Part shown: piece after piece, positions 1 to 7,188 of the stretch
Numbering within the stretch: position 1 is the stretch's first letter
Layout: each line of letters begins with the position of its first letter
NCBI GenBank assembly: GCA_003222035.1
Contig: QHUS01000053.1
Location: forward strand, 1-37,898
From: Gemmatimonadota bacterium
Lineage (GTDB): Bacteria; Gemmatimonadota; Gemmatimonadetes; Gemmatimonadales; GWC2-71-9
Length of the DNA stretch: 37,898 nucleotides
Direction of reading: 5' to 3'
Notes under the pieces: generated by a model
The model's database searches: none
Seen by the model: the letters and a program-made list of their open reading frames with translations, nothing else
What the model was told of the DNA's origin: nothing
Program-made: the position numbers and the translations under genes

Positions 1-1692
1 CGACTGTTGCAGGTACAGGAGCACGGGTCCGACGATCGAATCTGGAGCCGTACAACTGAAGCCGGGGTACACCCCGCTCGAGCCGTTTGAGCATTCGATA
101 TAGTGCGAGCCCTGATTCACGAAATTCTCGAACCCGTGGACGCTGCTGAATGCCATCCGCCCCCCCGCGAAGCCGACGAATACCTGGGTAGTCGAAGTCC
201 GGTTCCACTCGCCGCCCAGCTTGATCAAGTGGTTCCCGCGGGAGATGGAGACGTTATCCAATAACTGCACCCGGGTGTCGTGGTCGTCGCGGATCGGGAG
301 GAAGAAGGGGAGCCCGATCCGGAAGGCGTTGTTCGGGTCTATGTCGGTGTCGTGGAACGGCACCGCGGCCCCGAAAATCGACGAGACACCGGTCGTGTCA
401 CCCAGGTGATTGACGGGACCGTCGTACGGGCGAGGCCGGTCTTCCCGCGCCCATTGAAACCGGAACTCGTTGGACGCGTGCGACGAGAGGAATGACACGA
501 GGCCGCCGTTCACGGCGTGGGACCAGTCCTTCTCCAAGCCGTTCGCGCTCGCGCCCCAGGTGTCGACATCGAACGTTCCGTTCTTCTGCTCGGACCAGGT
601 GTAGTTGTACTTGAGCGACAAGGTGTGCCGGTCGGACAGCCGGAAGTCGACCTTCGCGAGCCCGGCCCGGGCGTCATTCGTACGGGCGATGGGACCGAAA
701 TCGCTCGCCAGCTCCGGATAGCGGGTGCTGAGGAACGTTGTGAGCGAGTCCAGCGCCGGGCTCGACGGCCGGTCCTTCTGCTTCACGTCGTCGTAGATCT
801 GTTGGTCGTACGCGAGAAAATAGAAGACCCGGTCCCGCTTGAGCGGGCCGCCCAGGGTGAAACCGAACTGACTCTGGGAGAAGTCGGGTTGGAACGTCGT
901 CACCTGGCCGGACGGGTAGGTGTGTTCCGGGGATCCCGACAGGGCGTCCCACTTGCCGAAGTAGTGGAACGAGCCCTTGGTCTGATTGGTGCCCGACTTG
1001 GTAATCACGTTCACGAAGCCACTGGAGGACCGGCCGAACTCGGCGTTCGCGCCGCCCGCGATCACCACCATCTCCTGCACGGCGTCCAGGTTGAACGTGA
1101 AGGCAGGCCGCTGGCCACCGCGCTGCTCACCGAAGAACGAGTTGTTGAAGTCCGCCCCGTCCACCGACACGTTGTTGTGGATCCCGCGCTGGCCCGCCAC
1201 CGTCAGCTCGTCGCCGTCCGGCCCCTGGACGATCGCGACGTTCGGCGTGAGCAGGGTCAGGCTGATGAAGTTTCGCCCGTTGTTCGGCAGGCCCGAGACG
1301 ACGTCCGCCGCCAGGGGCGTCGACGCCTCGGGCTTCGTCACATCCACCACCGGCTGACGCGCCTCGACCGTCACGGCGGGGAGCGTGACGGCCGCGAGCG
1401 CCAGGCGCAGATCCACCGTCTCCCCCACGCCGAGGACAATACCCGTCTGCTTGACTTCTGCGAACCCGACGGAACGCGCGGTCACCTCGTACCTGCCGAG
1501 CGGGAGCAGCGTGCCGGTGAAGTTGCCGGCCGCGTCGGTCATCAGCGTGCGCGTGAAGTTGGTCTGGGTCTCATGCAGGATCACCGTCGCGTTGGCGACG
1601 GGCGCGCCGTTCGGGTCCGAGACCACGCCGCGGATGATGCCGGTGGTGGCCTGCGATTGGGCGCCGAGCGACGCGGCCGCGCCGAACAGCAT
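1..1692 (-). CDS. TonB-dependent receptor, Oar-like, with N-terminal carboxypeptidase-regulatory domain (3' part missing)
   Basis: Outer-membrane receptor expected to import a ligand using TonB energy; the ligand is not known. The 564 codons present run off the left edge. After a short hydrophobic leader ending ASLGAQ comes a regulatory-like beta-sandwich (about residues 17-100, motifs IIRGVVSDPNGAPV and PLGRYEVTARSVGF). A plug-like domain follows (LPNNGRNFISL, VDGADFNNSF, ITKSGTNQ), then the beginning of the barrel (GFTLGGPLKRDRVFYF). ATG at 1692 is used; GTG at 1698 is two codons upstream. Either gives a signal peptide without the usual basic n-region. An ATG at 1739 in another frame encodes a better one (MVKPLPPLAALLF), and one extra base in the run of four T would join them, so a frameshift or a sequence error is possible. 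It diverges from polX across repeat element A. The protein class is certain from its motifs; the start is not. Confidence 0.9.
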   Translation of the reverse strand, partial: MLFGAAASLGAQSQATTGIIRGVVSDPNGAPVANATVILHETQTNFTRTLMTDAAGNFTGTLLPLGRYEVTARSVGFAEVKQTGIVLGVGETVDLRLALAAVTLPAVTVEARQPVVDVTKPEASTPLAADVVSGLPNNGRNFISLTLLTPNVAIVQGPDGDELTVAGQRGIHNNVSVDGADFNNSFFGEQRGGQRPAFTFNLDAVQEMVVIAGGANAEFGRSSSGFVNVITKSGTNQTKGSFHYFGKWDALSGSPEHTYPSGQVTTFQPDFSQSQFGFTLGGPLKRDRVFYFLAYDQQIYDDVKQKDRPSSPALDSLTTFLSTRYPELASDFGPIARTNDARAGLAKVDFRLSDRHTLSLKYNYTWSEQKNGTFDVDTWGASANGLEKDWSHAVNGGLVSFLSSHASNEFRFQWAREDRPRPYDGPVNHLGDTTGVSSIFGAAVPFHDTDIDPNNAFRIGLPFFLPIRDDHDTRVQLLDNVSISRGNHLIKLGGEWNRTSTTQVFVGFAGGRMAFSSVHGFENFVNQGSHYIECSNGSSGVYPGFSCTAPDSIVGPVLLYLQQS

Positions 1693-1705
1693 TAGCACCC
1701 GAAAA

Positions 1706-1777
1706 GAAGGGCGGCAAGGGGCGGCAGCGGCTTGACCATTACCGCCCTCTGCCGTCCATTACCGCCTGTTGCCGCCC
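1706..1777. repeat. Palindromic tandem-unit element A (10-bp unit family)
   Basis: The left arm has two 10-bp units of the form GGGCGGCAAG (1710-1729). The right arm has four inverted units (about 1742-1776), such as CCGCCCTCTG, CCGTCCATTA and CCGCCTGTTG. A loop of about 12 nt separates them. The units are diverged relatives of the GGCGGTGGAG unit of elements B-D. The element fills nearly the whole gap between the divergent receptor and polX genes and ends directly at the polX ATG. Confidence 0.75.
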
Positions 1778-3517
1778 ATGCAAAACCCCGACATCGCCCG
1801 CCTGTTCGACGAGGTCGCCGATCTCCTCGAGATCCAGGACGCGAATCCGTTCCGGGTGCGCGCCTATCGCAATGCCGCCCGCACGATTCGGGATTTCCCT
1901 GACTCGCTCGCCGACCTGGTGCGCGCCGGGACGAAAGACCTGACCGACATCCCCGGCATCGGCGAGGACCTCGCGGAGAAAATCGCCGCCATCGTCACCA
2001 CCGGCGAGCTGCCGCTGCAGAAACAGCTCGCCCGCAAGCTCCCCGCGGGACTCCTGGACCTGCTGCGCATCCCGGGACTCGGGCCCAAGCGCGTGAAGCT
2101 GCTCTACAAGAAGCTCAAGGTGAAATCCGCAGCCGATCTCGAGAAGGCGCTCGCTGCCGGAAAGATCCAGAAACTCAAAGGCTTCGGTCCGAAGATCGAA
2201 GAGAAAATGCGCGCCGGGCTGGGCCAGGCGCAGGGCGGCGAGCGACGCATGCTGCTCAACGAGGCGGAGACTCAGGCCTCCGCGGTCGTCGCGTTTCTGC
2301 GCGCCGGCGGCGGGATCCGGCAGATCGAAGTCGCCGGGAGCTATCGCCGACGGCGCGAGACGATCGGCGACCTGGATATCCTCGTGACGTCGGCAAGCAG
2401 CGCCAAAGTGATGGACCGGTTCGTCGAGTACGAAGAAGTGGCGGAAGTCATCTCCAAAGGCGAGACCCGTGCCACCGTGAAGTTCCGCAGCGGGCTGCAG
2501 GTGGACCTGCGGGCGGTGCAGCCCGAAGCGTACGGCGCCGCGCTGATGTACTTCACCGGCTCCAAGGCGCACAACATCGAGCTCCGCAAGATCGCCCAGG
2601 AGAGGAGCTACAAGCTGAACGAGTACGGGCTGTTCAAGGGTGCGCGCCGCGTCGCTGGGGAGACCGAGGAGGAGGTCTACGCGAAGCTCGGACTCGACTG
2701 GATCCCTCCCGAGCTGCGCGAAGCGCGAGGGGAAATCGCGCTCGCCCGTGAGCATCGGCTCCCGCACCTCGTGGAGGTGAAGGACATCCACGGTGACCTG
2801 CAGATGCACACCAGCGCCACGGACGGAAAGGGAACCATCGAGGACATGGTCCATGCGGCGCGCGCTTTGAGCTACGAGTACATCGCGATCACCGACCACT
2901 CGAAGCGGGTTACGATGGCGTTGGGGTTCGACGCCAAGCGCCTGCGGGAGCAGTGGCGGGCGATCGACGCGCTCAACGCCCAGAGCCGAGGGTTCACGAT
3001 CCTGAAGAGCGTGGAGCTCGACATCCTCGAGAGCGGCAAGCTGGACCTGCCCGACGACGTGCTGGCCGAAGCGGATTATGTGGTGGCCACGATCCACTAC
3101 GGGCTCACCCAGAGCAAGCAAGAGTTGACGCGGCGGCTGGTCGGCGCGGCGGAACACCCGTGGGTGGACACGATCGGGCACCCCACGGGGCGGGTCCTGG
3201 GTAGGCGCGAACCTTACCCTTTCGATTTCGACGCCCTGTGTCGCGCTTGCGTGGCGACGGGTTGCCTGCTCGAACTGAACGGCCACCCCGAACGGATGGA
3301 TCTCCCCGATACCCTCGCCGCAGGGGCCAAGCAGCACGGCGTGCGCTTCGTGCTATCGACCGACAGCCATTATCCCGGGAATCTCCCGCACATGCGGTAC
3401 GCCGTGGACCTGGCGCGGCGCGCGGGGCTGGAAGCGGGCGATATTCTGAACACGCGGCCGCTGGCGGAGTTTCGGAAGGGGCTGAAAAGGGCGGTGAAAG
3501 GCGGTGGAGGGCGGTGA
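1778..3517 (+). CDS. polX: DNA polymerase/3'-5' exonuclease PolX
   Basis: Family X repair polymerase with a PHP-domain exonuclease, 579 residues, close to the usual length of about 570. An N-terminal 8-kDa-like helical region with helix-hairpin-helix motifs (IPGIGEDLAEKI near 58-69; IPGLGPKRVKLL near 98-109) precedes the nucleotidyltransferase core. The catalytic aspartates are D198 and D200 (GDLDIL) and D243 (VDLRAV). The C-terminal PHP domain carries metal-binding motifs HGDLQMHT (338-345), ITDHS (371-375), IGHPTGR, LELNGHPER and STDSHYPGN. Known members fill short gaps in base-excision repair. ATG at 1778 is chosen because the in-frame TTG three codons upstream lies in repeat element A; no ribosome binding site is visible. 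The last residues (AVKGGGGR) and the TGA stop are encoded by the left arm of element B, so the tail is repeat-derived. Confidence 0.95.
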   Translation: MQNPDIARLFDEVADLLEIQDANPFRVRAYRNAARTIRDFPDSLADLVRAGTKDLTDIPGIGEDLAEKIAAIVTTGELPLQKQLARKLPAGLLDLLRIPGLGPKRVKLLYKKLKVKSAADLEKALAAGKIQKLKGFGPKIEEKMRAGLGQAQGGERRMLLNEAETQASAVVAFLRAGGGIRQIEVAGSYRRRRETIGDLDILVTSASSAKVMDRFVEYEEVAEVISKGETRATVKFRSGLQVDLRAVQPEAYGAALMYFTGSKAHNIELRKIAQERSYKLNEYGLFKGARRVAGETEEEVYAKLGLDWIPPELREARGEIALAREHRLPHLVEVKDIHGDLQMHTSATDGKGTIEDMVHAARALSYEYIAITDHSKRVTMALGFDAKRLREQWRAIDALNAQSRGFTILKSVELDILESGKLDLPDDVLAEADYVVATIHYGLTQSKQELTRRLVGAAEHPWVDTIGHPTGRVLGRREPYPFDFDALCRACVATGCLLELNGHPERMDLPDTLAAGAKQHGVRFVLSTDSHYPGNLPHMRYAVDLARRAGLEAGDILNTRPLAEFRKGLKRAVKGGGGR

Positions 3518-3580
3518 AAGGCGGTGGAGCTTACGTGCCTTGCCCGCCTTCCACCGCCCTCCACCGCCCTCCACCGCCCA
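3490..3580. repeat. Palindromic tandem-unit element B (10-bp unit)
   Basis: The left arm is four exact-period units, GGCGGTGAAA, GGCGGTGGAG, GGCGGTGAAA and GGCGGTGGAG (3490-3529). The loop is about 14 nt. The right arm is about four inverted units of CTCCACCGCC (about 3544-3579). Transcripts from either strand could fold a stem of more than 30 bp. It lies across the convergent 3' ends of polX and rnhB, supplying the PolX stop and the last residues of both proteins. No T-run follows either arm, so it is not a standard intrinsic terminator, though it may end transcription or protect RNA ends. Confidence 0.9.
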
Positions 3581-4199
3581 TCAACTCCAGCTGCACCACC
3601 GGCGCAAAGCTCTTGCGGTGATGCGATGTGAAGCCGAATGCCGCGAGCGCGGCGAGGTGGTCGGGCGTACCGTAGCCGCGATTGTTGGCCCATCCGTAGG
3701 ACGGATGCCGGCCCCCCAGGAGCTCCATCAAGCGATCCCGCACGGTCTTTGCGATGACGGACGCGGCGGCGATCGAGTGGCAGTGCGCATCGCCGTCTAC
3801 AATGGCGTCGTGCGGCCGCCCCAGCTCCGGACAGGGCAGACCGTCCACCAGCACCAGCTCCGGGGTCAGGCCGAGCCGGTCGAGCGCGCGCCGCATCGCG
3901 AGGATCGACGCACGCCGGATGTTCAGGCGGTCGATCTCGCGCACGCTCGCGGCGCCAACCCCGATGGCGAGGGCGCGGGCCCGCACCACGCCGGCGAGGC
4001 GGCTACGCCTCGCGGGGAGCAGCAGCTTCGAATCGCGCAGCCCGCGGATGACCTTGCAATGCGGGGGAAACACGACGGCCGCGGCCACCACTGGACCGGC
4101 CAGGGGACCGCGGCCTGCCTCGTCGACTCCGGCCACGACTCCGCCCCCACCCTGCCAGAACGCAATCTCGCGCTCGAGCGTGGGGCGGGGGCCTCTCAC
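3531..4199 (-). CDS. rnhB: Ribonuclease HII
   Basis: Cleaves the RNA strand of RNA-DNA hybrids and single ribonucleotides in DNA. 222 residues. The family motif [13 protein letters not shown] gives D26 and E27; D119 (LVDG) and D155 (AKTVRDRL) complete the acidic active site. GTG at 4199 overlaps the rplS stop (GTGA), as expected for the last gene of the ffh-rpsP-rimM-trmD-rplS-rnhB operon. Family members normally end soon after the [14 protein letters not shown] motif. Here about 15 further residues ([15 protein letters not shown]) are read from the right arm and loop of repeat element B, and the TAA stop is in the loop, so the natural C-terminus has been extended by the repeat. Confidence 0.95.
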   Translation of the reverse strand: MRGPRPTLEREIAFWQGGGGVVAGVDEAGRGPLAGPVVAAAVVFPPHCKVIRGLRDSKLLLPARRSRLAGVVRARALAIGVGAASVREIDRLNIRRASILAMRRALDRLGLTPELVLVDGLPCPELGRPHDAIVDGDAHCHSIAAASVIAKTVRDRLMELLGGRHPSYGWANNRGYGTPDHLAALAAFGFTSHHRKSFAPVVQLELMGGGGRWRAVEGGQGT

Positions 4200-4579
4200 G
4201 CCTCTTGCTTCTCCGCCGCCGTCTCGGGGACGGTGACGCCCCGTTTCTCGCGGATCCGCGCCGCCTTGCCAGCGAGGCGGCGCAGGAAGTACAGCTTGGC
4301 GCGCCGCACGCGACCTTTACGCATCAGCTCGATCTCGGCGATGGACGGCGCGTGCAGCGGGAAAATGCGCTCCACGCCCACGCCGGCCGAGATCTTCCGG
4401 ACGGTGAACGTCGCATTGATCCCCGCGCCCCGGCGCCCGATGCAAATGCCCTCGAACGCCTGCAGGCGCTCCTTGTCGCCCTCGCGCACCCGCACCATCA
4501 CGCGGATGGTGTCGCCCGGATCGAACGCCGGGATATTCGTCTTGAGGCCCTCGCGCTCGATCGCTCTCAGTCGATTCAT
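4196..4579 (-). CDS. rplS: 50S ribosomal protein L19
   Basis: Large-subunit protein at the 30S-50S interface. 127 residues, typical of the family, with the diagnostic run of motifs [39 protein letters not shown] and [12 protein letters not shown] at 4579 lies 18 nt after the trmD stop, and the stop overlaps the rnhB start. The gene order trmD-rplS-rnhB is the standard bacterial one. Confidence 0.97.
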   Translation of the reverse strand: MNRLRAIEREGLKTNIPAFDPGDTIRVMVRVREGDKERLQAFEGICIGRRGAGINATFTVRKISAGVGVERIFPLHAPSIAEIELMRKGRVRRAKLYFLRRLAGKAARIREKRGVTVPETAAEKQEA

Positions 4580-4597
4580 ACCCGTACCCTGTCAATC

Positions 4598-5290
4598 CTA
4601 GGCGCCGAGCGCCCCAAGATGTTTTTGCCAAAGATCGGGGCGACGTTCTCGCGTCAACCGTTCCGCCTCCGCCGCCCGCCACGCCGCAATCTCGGCGTGG
4701 TCGCCGCTCAACAATACGGCCGGGACCTCCATTCCGCGATAGCTCGGCGGCCGCGTGTAACTGGGCGGCGACAGGAGGCCGTCGTAGTGCGAGTCCGTGG
4801 CTGCCGACTCGTGGTCCCCCAGCGCTCCCGGAAGCAGCCGTACGACCGCGTCGAGCACGCACAGGGCCGCCGGCTCACCTCCCGACAACACGAAGTCGCC
4901 CACCGACAGCTCCTCCGCCCCCAACCCGTCCGCCACCCGCTGATCCACGTCCTTGTAATGCCCGCACAACAGGGTCAGTTGCCGGCCGACCACGAAGCGC
5001 ACCGCATCGCCGTGGGTGAACGGCCGCCCACGCGCCGACAGCAACACGATGGGCGGTCCCGCCCGGAGGTCCTCCACCGCCTCGAAGAACGGCTCCGGCT
5101 TGAGCACCATCCCGGCCCCGCCGCCGTAGGGAGAATCGTCCACCGTCTTGTGCCGGTCGTGCGTATACCCGCGCAGCTGCACGACCCGATAACCCACCAG
5201 CCCCTGCTGCGCAGCGCGTCCCAGAATGCTCACCTTGAGCGACGCTTCGAATATCTCTGGGAAGAGCGTTACGACGTTAATCGTCAGCAT
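4598..5290 (-). CDS. trmD: tRNA (guanine-37-N1)-methyltransferase
   Basis: Transfers a methyl group from S-adenosylmethionine to N1 of G37 in tRNAs that read CNN codons, preventing +1 frameshifting. 230 residues, within the usual range. SPOUT (trefoil-knot) motifs are visible: VTLFPEIF at the start, DDSPYGGGAGMV near 52-63, LLCGHYKDVDQRV and SVGDFVLSGGEPA, followed by a C-terminal DNA/RNA-binding helical part (RPPSYRGMEVPAVLLSGDH). ATG at 5290 overlaps the end of rimM by 14 nt, implying coupled translation. The catalytic Asp-rich and SAM-binding motifs are all present. Confidence 0.96.
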   Translation of the reverse strand: MLTINVVTLFPEIFEASLKVSILGRAAQQGLVGYRVVQLRGYTHDRHKTVDDSPYGGGAGMVLKPEPFFEAVEDLRAGPPIVLLSARGRPFTHGDAVRFVVGRQLTLLCGHYKDVDQRVADGLGAEELSVGDFVLSGGEPAALCVLDAVVRLLPGALGDHESAATDSHYDGLLSPPSYTRPPSYRGMEVPAVLLSGDHAEIAAWRAAEAERLTRERRPDLWQKHLGALGA

Positions 5291-5537
5291 CGGCTTCTTC
5301 CACGGTCACGAGCTGGTCCCGCCACTGCTCCACGACCGCGCGCGACGTCACGCCGACGAACGAGAGCAGCCACTCGCGGTGGTACGCGCGCCGGCGAGCC
5401 ACGATGAGCGGCCCCGCAATCACCTCGCGATCCTCGTTCACCACCAGCAACCGGGCCTGCGGCGTGAACACGGCGCCCGGATTCTCGACCAGCGGGATCA
5501 CCGCGACCTCCCCCTGTTGGCCGTGCGGCTTGCGCAC
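5277..5537 (-). CDS. rimM: Short RimM-like 16S rRNA processing protein lacking the PRC-barrel half
   Basis: RimM assists 30S maturation near S19 and the 16S head. The reading frame shows the N-terminal RimM fold: VVGRVRKPHGQQGEVAVIPL followed after about 40 residues by HREWLLSFVGVTSRAVVEQWRDQLV. It then stops after EEADADD. Usual RimM is about 165-180 residues with a second, PRC-barrel domain; that half is absent and trmD begins inside the last codons. The position between rpsP and trmD supports the assignment. GTG at 5537 is the only standard start, but homology begins about five codons upstream (TTRVVGR), where there is no ATG, GTG or TTG, so the true start may be non-standard. Family call is fairly sure; functional completeness is not. 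Confidence 0.8.
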   Translation of the reverse strand: MRKPHGQQGEVAVIPLVENPGAVFTPQARLLVVNEDREVIAGPLIVARRRAYHREWLLSFVGVTSRAVVEQWRDQLVTVEEADADD

Positions 5538-5545
5538 GCGCCCGA

Positions 5546-5803
5546 CTACGCGGGTCGTTGGCCCAGCACTCCCGCCTTTTTCAAGAGCGATCGCACCGTA
5601 TCGGTCGGGAGCGCCCCTTTGTCGAGCCAGATGCGCGCCTGCTCCGCGTCCACCTTGATGTCGGCCGGGTTGGTACGCGGGTTGTAGTGGCCGAGCAGCG
5701 CGACGAAGCGTCCGTCGCGGGGCGAGCGGGAGTCCGCCACGACGATGCGGAAATAGCTCTGCCCTTTGCGCCCTTCGCGCCGCAGCCGAATACGAGTTGC
5801 CAT
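5546..5803 (-). CDS. rpsP: 30S ribosomal protein S16
   Basis: Small-subunit protein needed for early 30S assembly. 85 residues, normal length, with conserved MATRIRLRREGRKGQSYFRIVVADSR-type N-terminus (read as two motifs, ATRIRLRREG and YFRIVVADSRSPRDG) and the LGHYNPRTNP loop. It lies 7 nt downstream of ffh and just before rimM in the standard operon order. Confidence 0.96.
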   Translation of the reverse strand: MATRIRLRREGRKGQSYFRIVVADSRSPRDGRFVALLGHYNPRTNPADIKVDAEQARIWLDKGALPTDTVRSLLKKAGVLGQRPA

Positions 5804-5810
5804 AACGGGT

Positions 5811-7142
5811 TTACGTCCTTTTCAAGAACTTCCGCATGTGCTGGAATTGCTCCAGCAGCCGATTGATTTCCTGCACCGGGCGTCCCGCGCCCTTCGCGAT
5901 CCGCAGCCGTCGCGACCCCGTCAGGATCGACGGATCGGCGCGCTCGCCCGGGGTCATCGCCAGCACGATCGCCTCGACATGCTTCAGCCGCTTGTCGTCG
6001 GCGCCGACCTGTTTCAGCGCCTGCGCGTTCACACCCGGCAGCAACCCCAGGACCTGCTTGAGCGGTCCCATCGCCTGCATCTGCTTCAGCGCGACGAGGA
6101 AGTCCGCCAGGTCCATGCCGCGCTTCGAGCGGACCTTTCGCTCGAGCCGTTGCGCGGCGTCGGCGTCCATGGTGGCGGCTGCTTTCTCGACCAGCGCTAC
6201 CACGTCTCCCTGGCCCAGGATCCGCCCCGCAACGCGCACCGGATCGAACGGCTCCAACGCTTCCGGCTTTTCCCCTACCCCGACGTACTTGATCGGCACG
6301 CCGGTCACGCCGTGAATCGATAACGCCGCGCCGCCGCGAGCATCGCCGTCGAGCTTGGTCAGGATCGCGCCCGTGAGCCCAACCCCATCGTGAAAACCGC
6401 GCGCGATCCGCACCGCGTCCTGGCCCGTCATCCCGTCCGCGACGAGCAGCACCTCGCGCGGGCTCGTCGCTGCACGCAACGCCTTGAGCTCGTTCATCAG
6501 CTCGACGTCGACCTGCAGCCGGCCAGCAGTGTCGACGATCACGGTACGACAGCGCGCTTTCTCGGCGTCGCGCAGCGCGGCCCGGACGAGGTCCACAACG
6601 CCGGTCCCGCTTCCCGCATCCCGCATCCCGAACACCGCGACGCCGACTTGCTCACCCAGCTGCCGCAACTGGTCCAACGCCGCGGGGCGATACGGATCGG
6701 CCGCCACCAGCCCCGGTGCCTTTTGCTCAAGCTTCAGCCGCCGCGCGAGCTTCGCCGCCGTAGTCGTCTTGCCCGACCCCTGGAGGCCAACGAGCAGGAT
6801 CACGGTCGGCCCGACGGAGGCGAACTGCAGAGGCACCGCACGCCGCGACTCTACCCTGCCCGCCAGATCGTCGTCGGATGCTCCAAGCATCCGCGCAATC
6901 TCGTCCCGCACCAGCTTCACCACCTGCTGGCCGGGGCTCACCTTGTGTACCGCGATCGCGCCGACGGCCCGCTCGCGCACCCGCTCCACAAAGCCCTGCG
7001 TCACCTCGAAGCTCACATCGGCCTCGAGCAGATGCCGCCGGATCTCGCGCAGGGCATCGGTCACGTCCTGCTCCGACAACACGCCCCGTCCGGTGACGCG
7101 CTTCAGGACGGCGGTGAGCCGCTCAGAGAGGGCCGTAAACAT
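5811..7142 (-). CDS. ffh: Signal recognition particle protein Ffh (SRP54)
   Basis: GTPase of the signal recognition particle; binds signal sequences of nascent membrane proteins and SRP RNA and docks with FtsY. 443 residues. N domain 1-90; G domain with P-loop GLQGSGKTTTAAKLA (near 118-132), ADPYRPAALDQL, VDTAGRL and TKLDGDARGGAAL; then the M domain with a met-rich segment (KQMQAMGPLKQVLGLLPG) and the SRP-RNA binding SRRLRIAKGAG. In the loop after LGEQVGVAVF, where relatives have a short DVGQKPVD-like stretch, the sequence reads GMRDAGSGTG, and this is encoded by four tandem heptads (6604-6631), a small in-frame repeat expansion. ATG at 7142 has no ribosome binding site but has TAGTTT ten nt upstream. 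Confidence 0.97.
   Translation of the reverse strand: MFTALSERLTAVLKRVTGRGVLSEQDVTDALREIRRHLLEADVSFEVTQGFVERVRERAVGAIAVHKVSPGQQVVKLVRDEIARMLGASDDDLAGRVESRRAVPLQFASVGPTVILLVGLQGSGKTTTAAKLARRLKLEQKAPGLVAADPYRPAALDQLRQLGEQVGVAVFGMRDAGSGTGVVDLVRAALRDAEKARCRTVIVDTAGRLQVDVELMNELKALRAATSPREVLLVADGMTGQDAVRIARGFHDGVGLTGAILTKLDGDARGGAALSIHGVTGVPIKYVGVGEKPEALEPFDPVRVAGRILGQGDVVALVEKAAATMDADAAQRLERKVRSKRGMDLADFLVALKQMQAMGPLKQVLGLLPGVNAQALKQVGADDKRLKHVEAIVLAMTPGERADPSILTGSRRLRIAKGAGRPVQEINRLLEQFQHMRKFLKRT
6604..6631. repeat. Four tandem heptads inside ffh
   Basis: Units GTCCCGC, TTCCCGC, ATCCCGC and ATCCCGA with exact 7-bp period, i.e. GGGATGC-type units on the coding strand. They are translated as part of the Ffh GTPase domain and appear to add about two to three residues relative to typical Ffh. 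There is a single arm only, with no opposed arm nearby. Confidence 0.7.
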
Positions 7143-7151
7143 AAGCCCAGA

Positions 7152-7157
7152 AAACTA
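7152..7157 (-). promoter_or_regulatory. Putative -10 box for leaderless ffh transcript
   Basis: TAGTTT on the minus strand, nine nt before the ffh ATG, fits TAnnnT. A start of transcription at or next to the ATG would explain the missing ribosome binding site. No clear -35 is seen. Inferred from position and repetition of the pattern at other genes. Confidence 0.35.
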
Positions 7158-7164
7158 CTTAGCG

Positions 7165-7182
7165 ACTTGGCTTAGTCCAAGT
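7165..7182. other. Small perfect hairpin between metallopeptidase and ffh
   Basis: ACTTGG, six-nt loop CTTAGT, CCAAGT: a 6-bp stem directly after the metallopeptidase stop. On the minus strand only a short interrupted T-run follows (GTAGTTTTC), so it is at best a weak terminator or a processing site between the upstream block and ffh. Confidence 0.35.
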
Positions 7183-7188
7183 GGGGTA

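Noticed and set aside
517-1695. Long plus-strand open frame opposite the left receptor
   Set aside because: Antisense of a clearly recognisable receptor; the protein is R/G/V-rich with no motif, typical of GC-rich shadow frames. The same applies to 1739-3337, 14184-15956 and 27065-28639.
3490-3580. CRISPR array
   Set aside because: Units are 10 bp and contiguous without spacers, in opposed arms; none of the repeat loci has CRISPR geometry and no cas genes are present.
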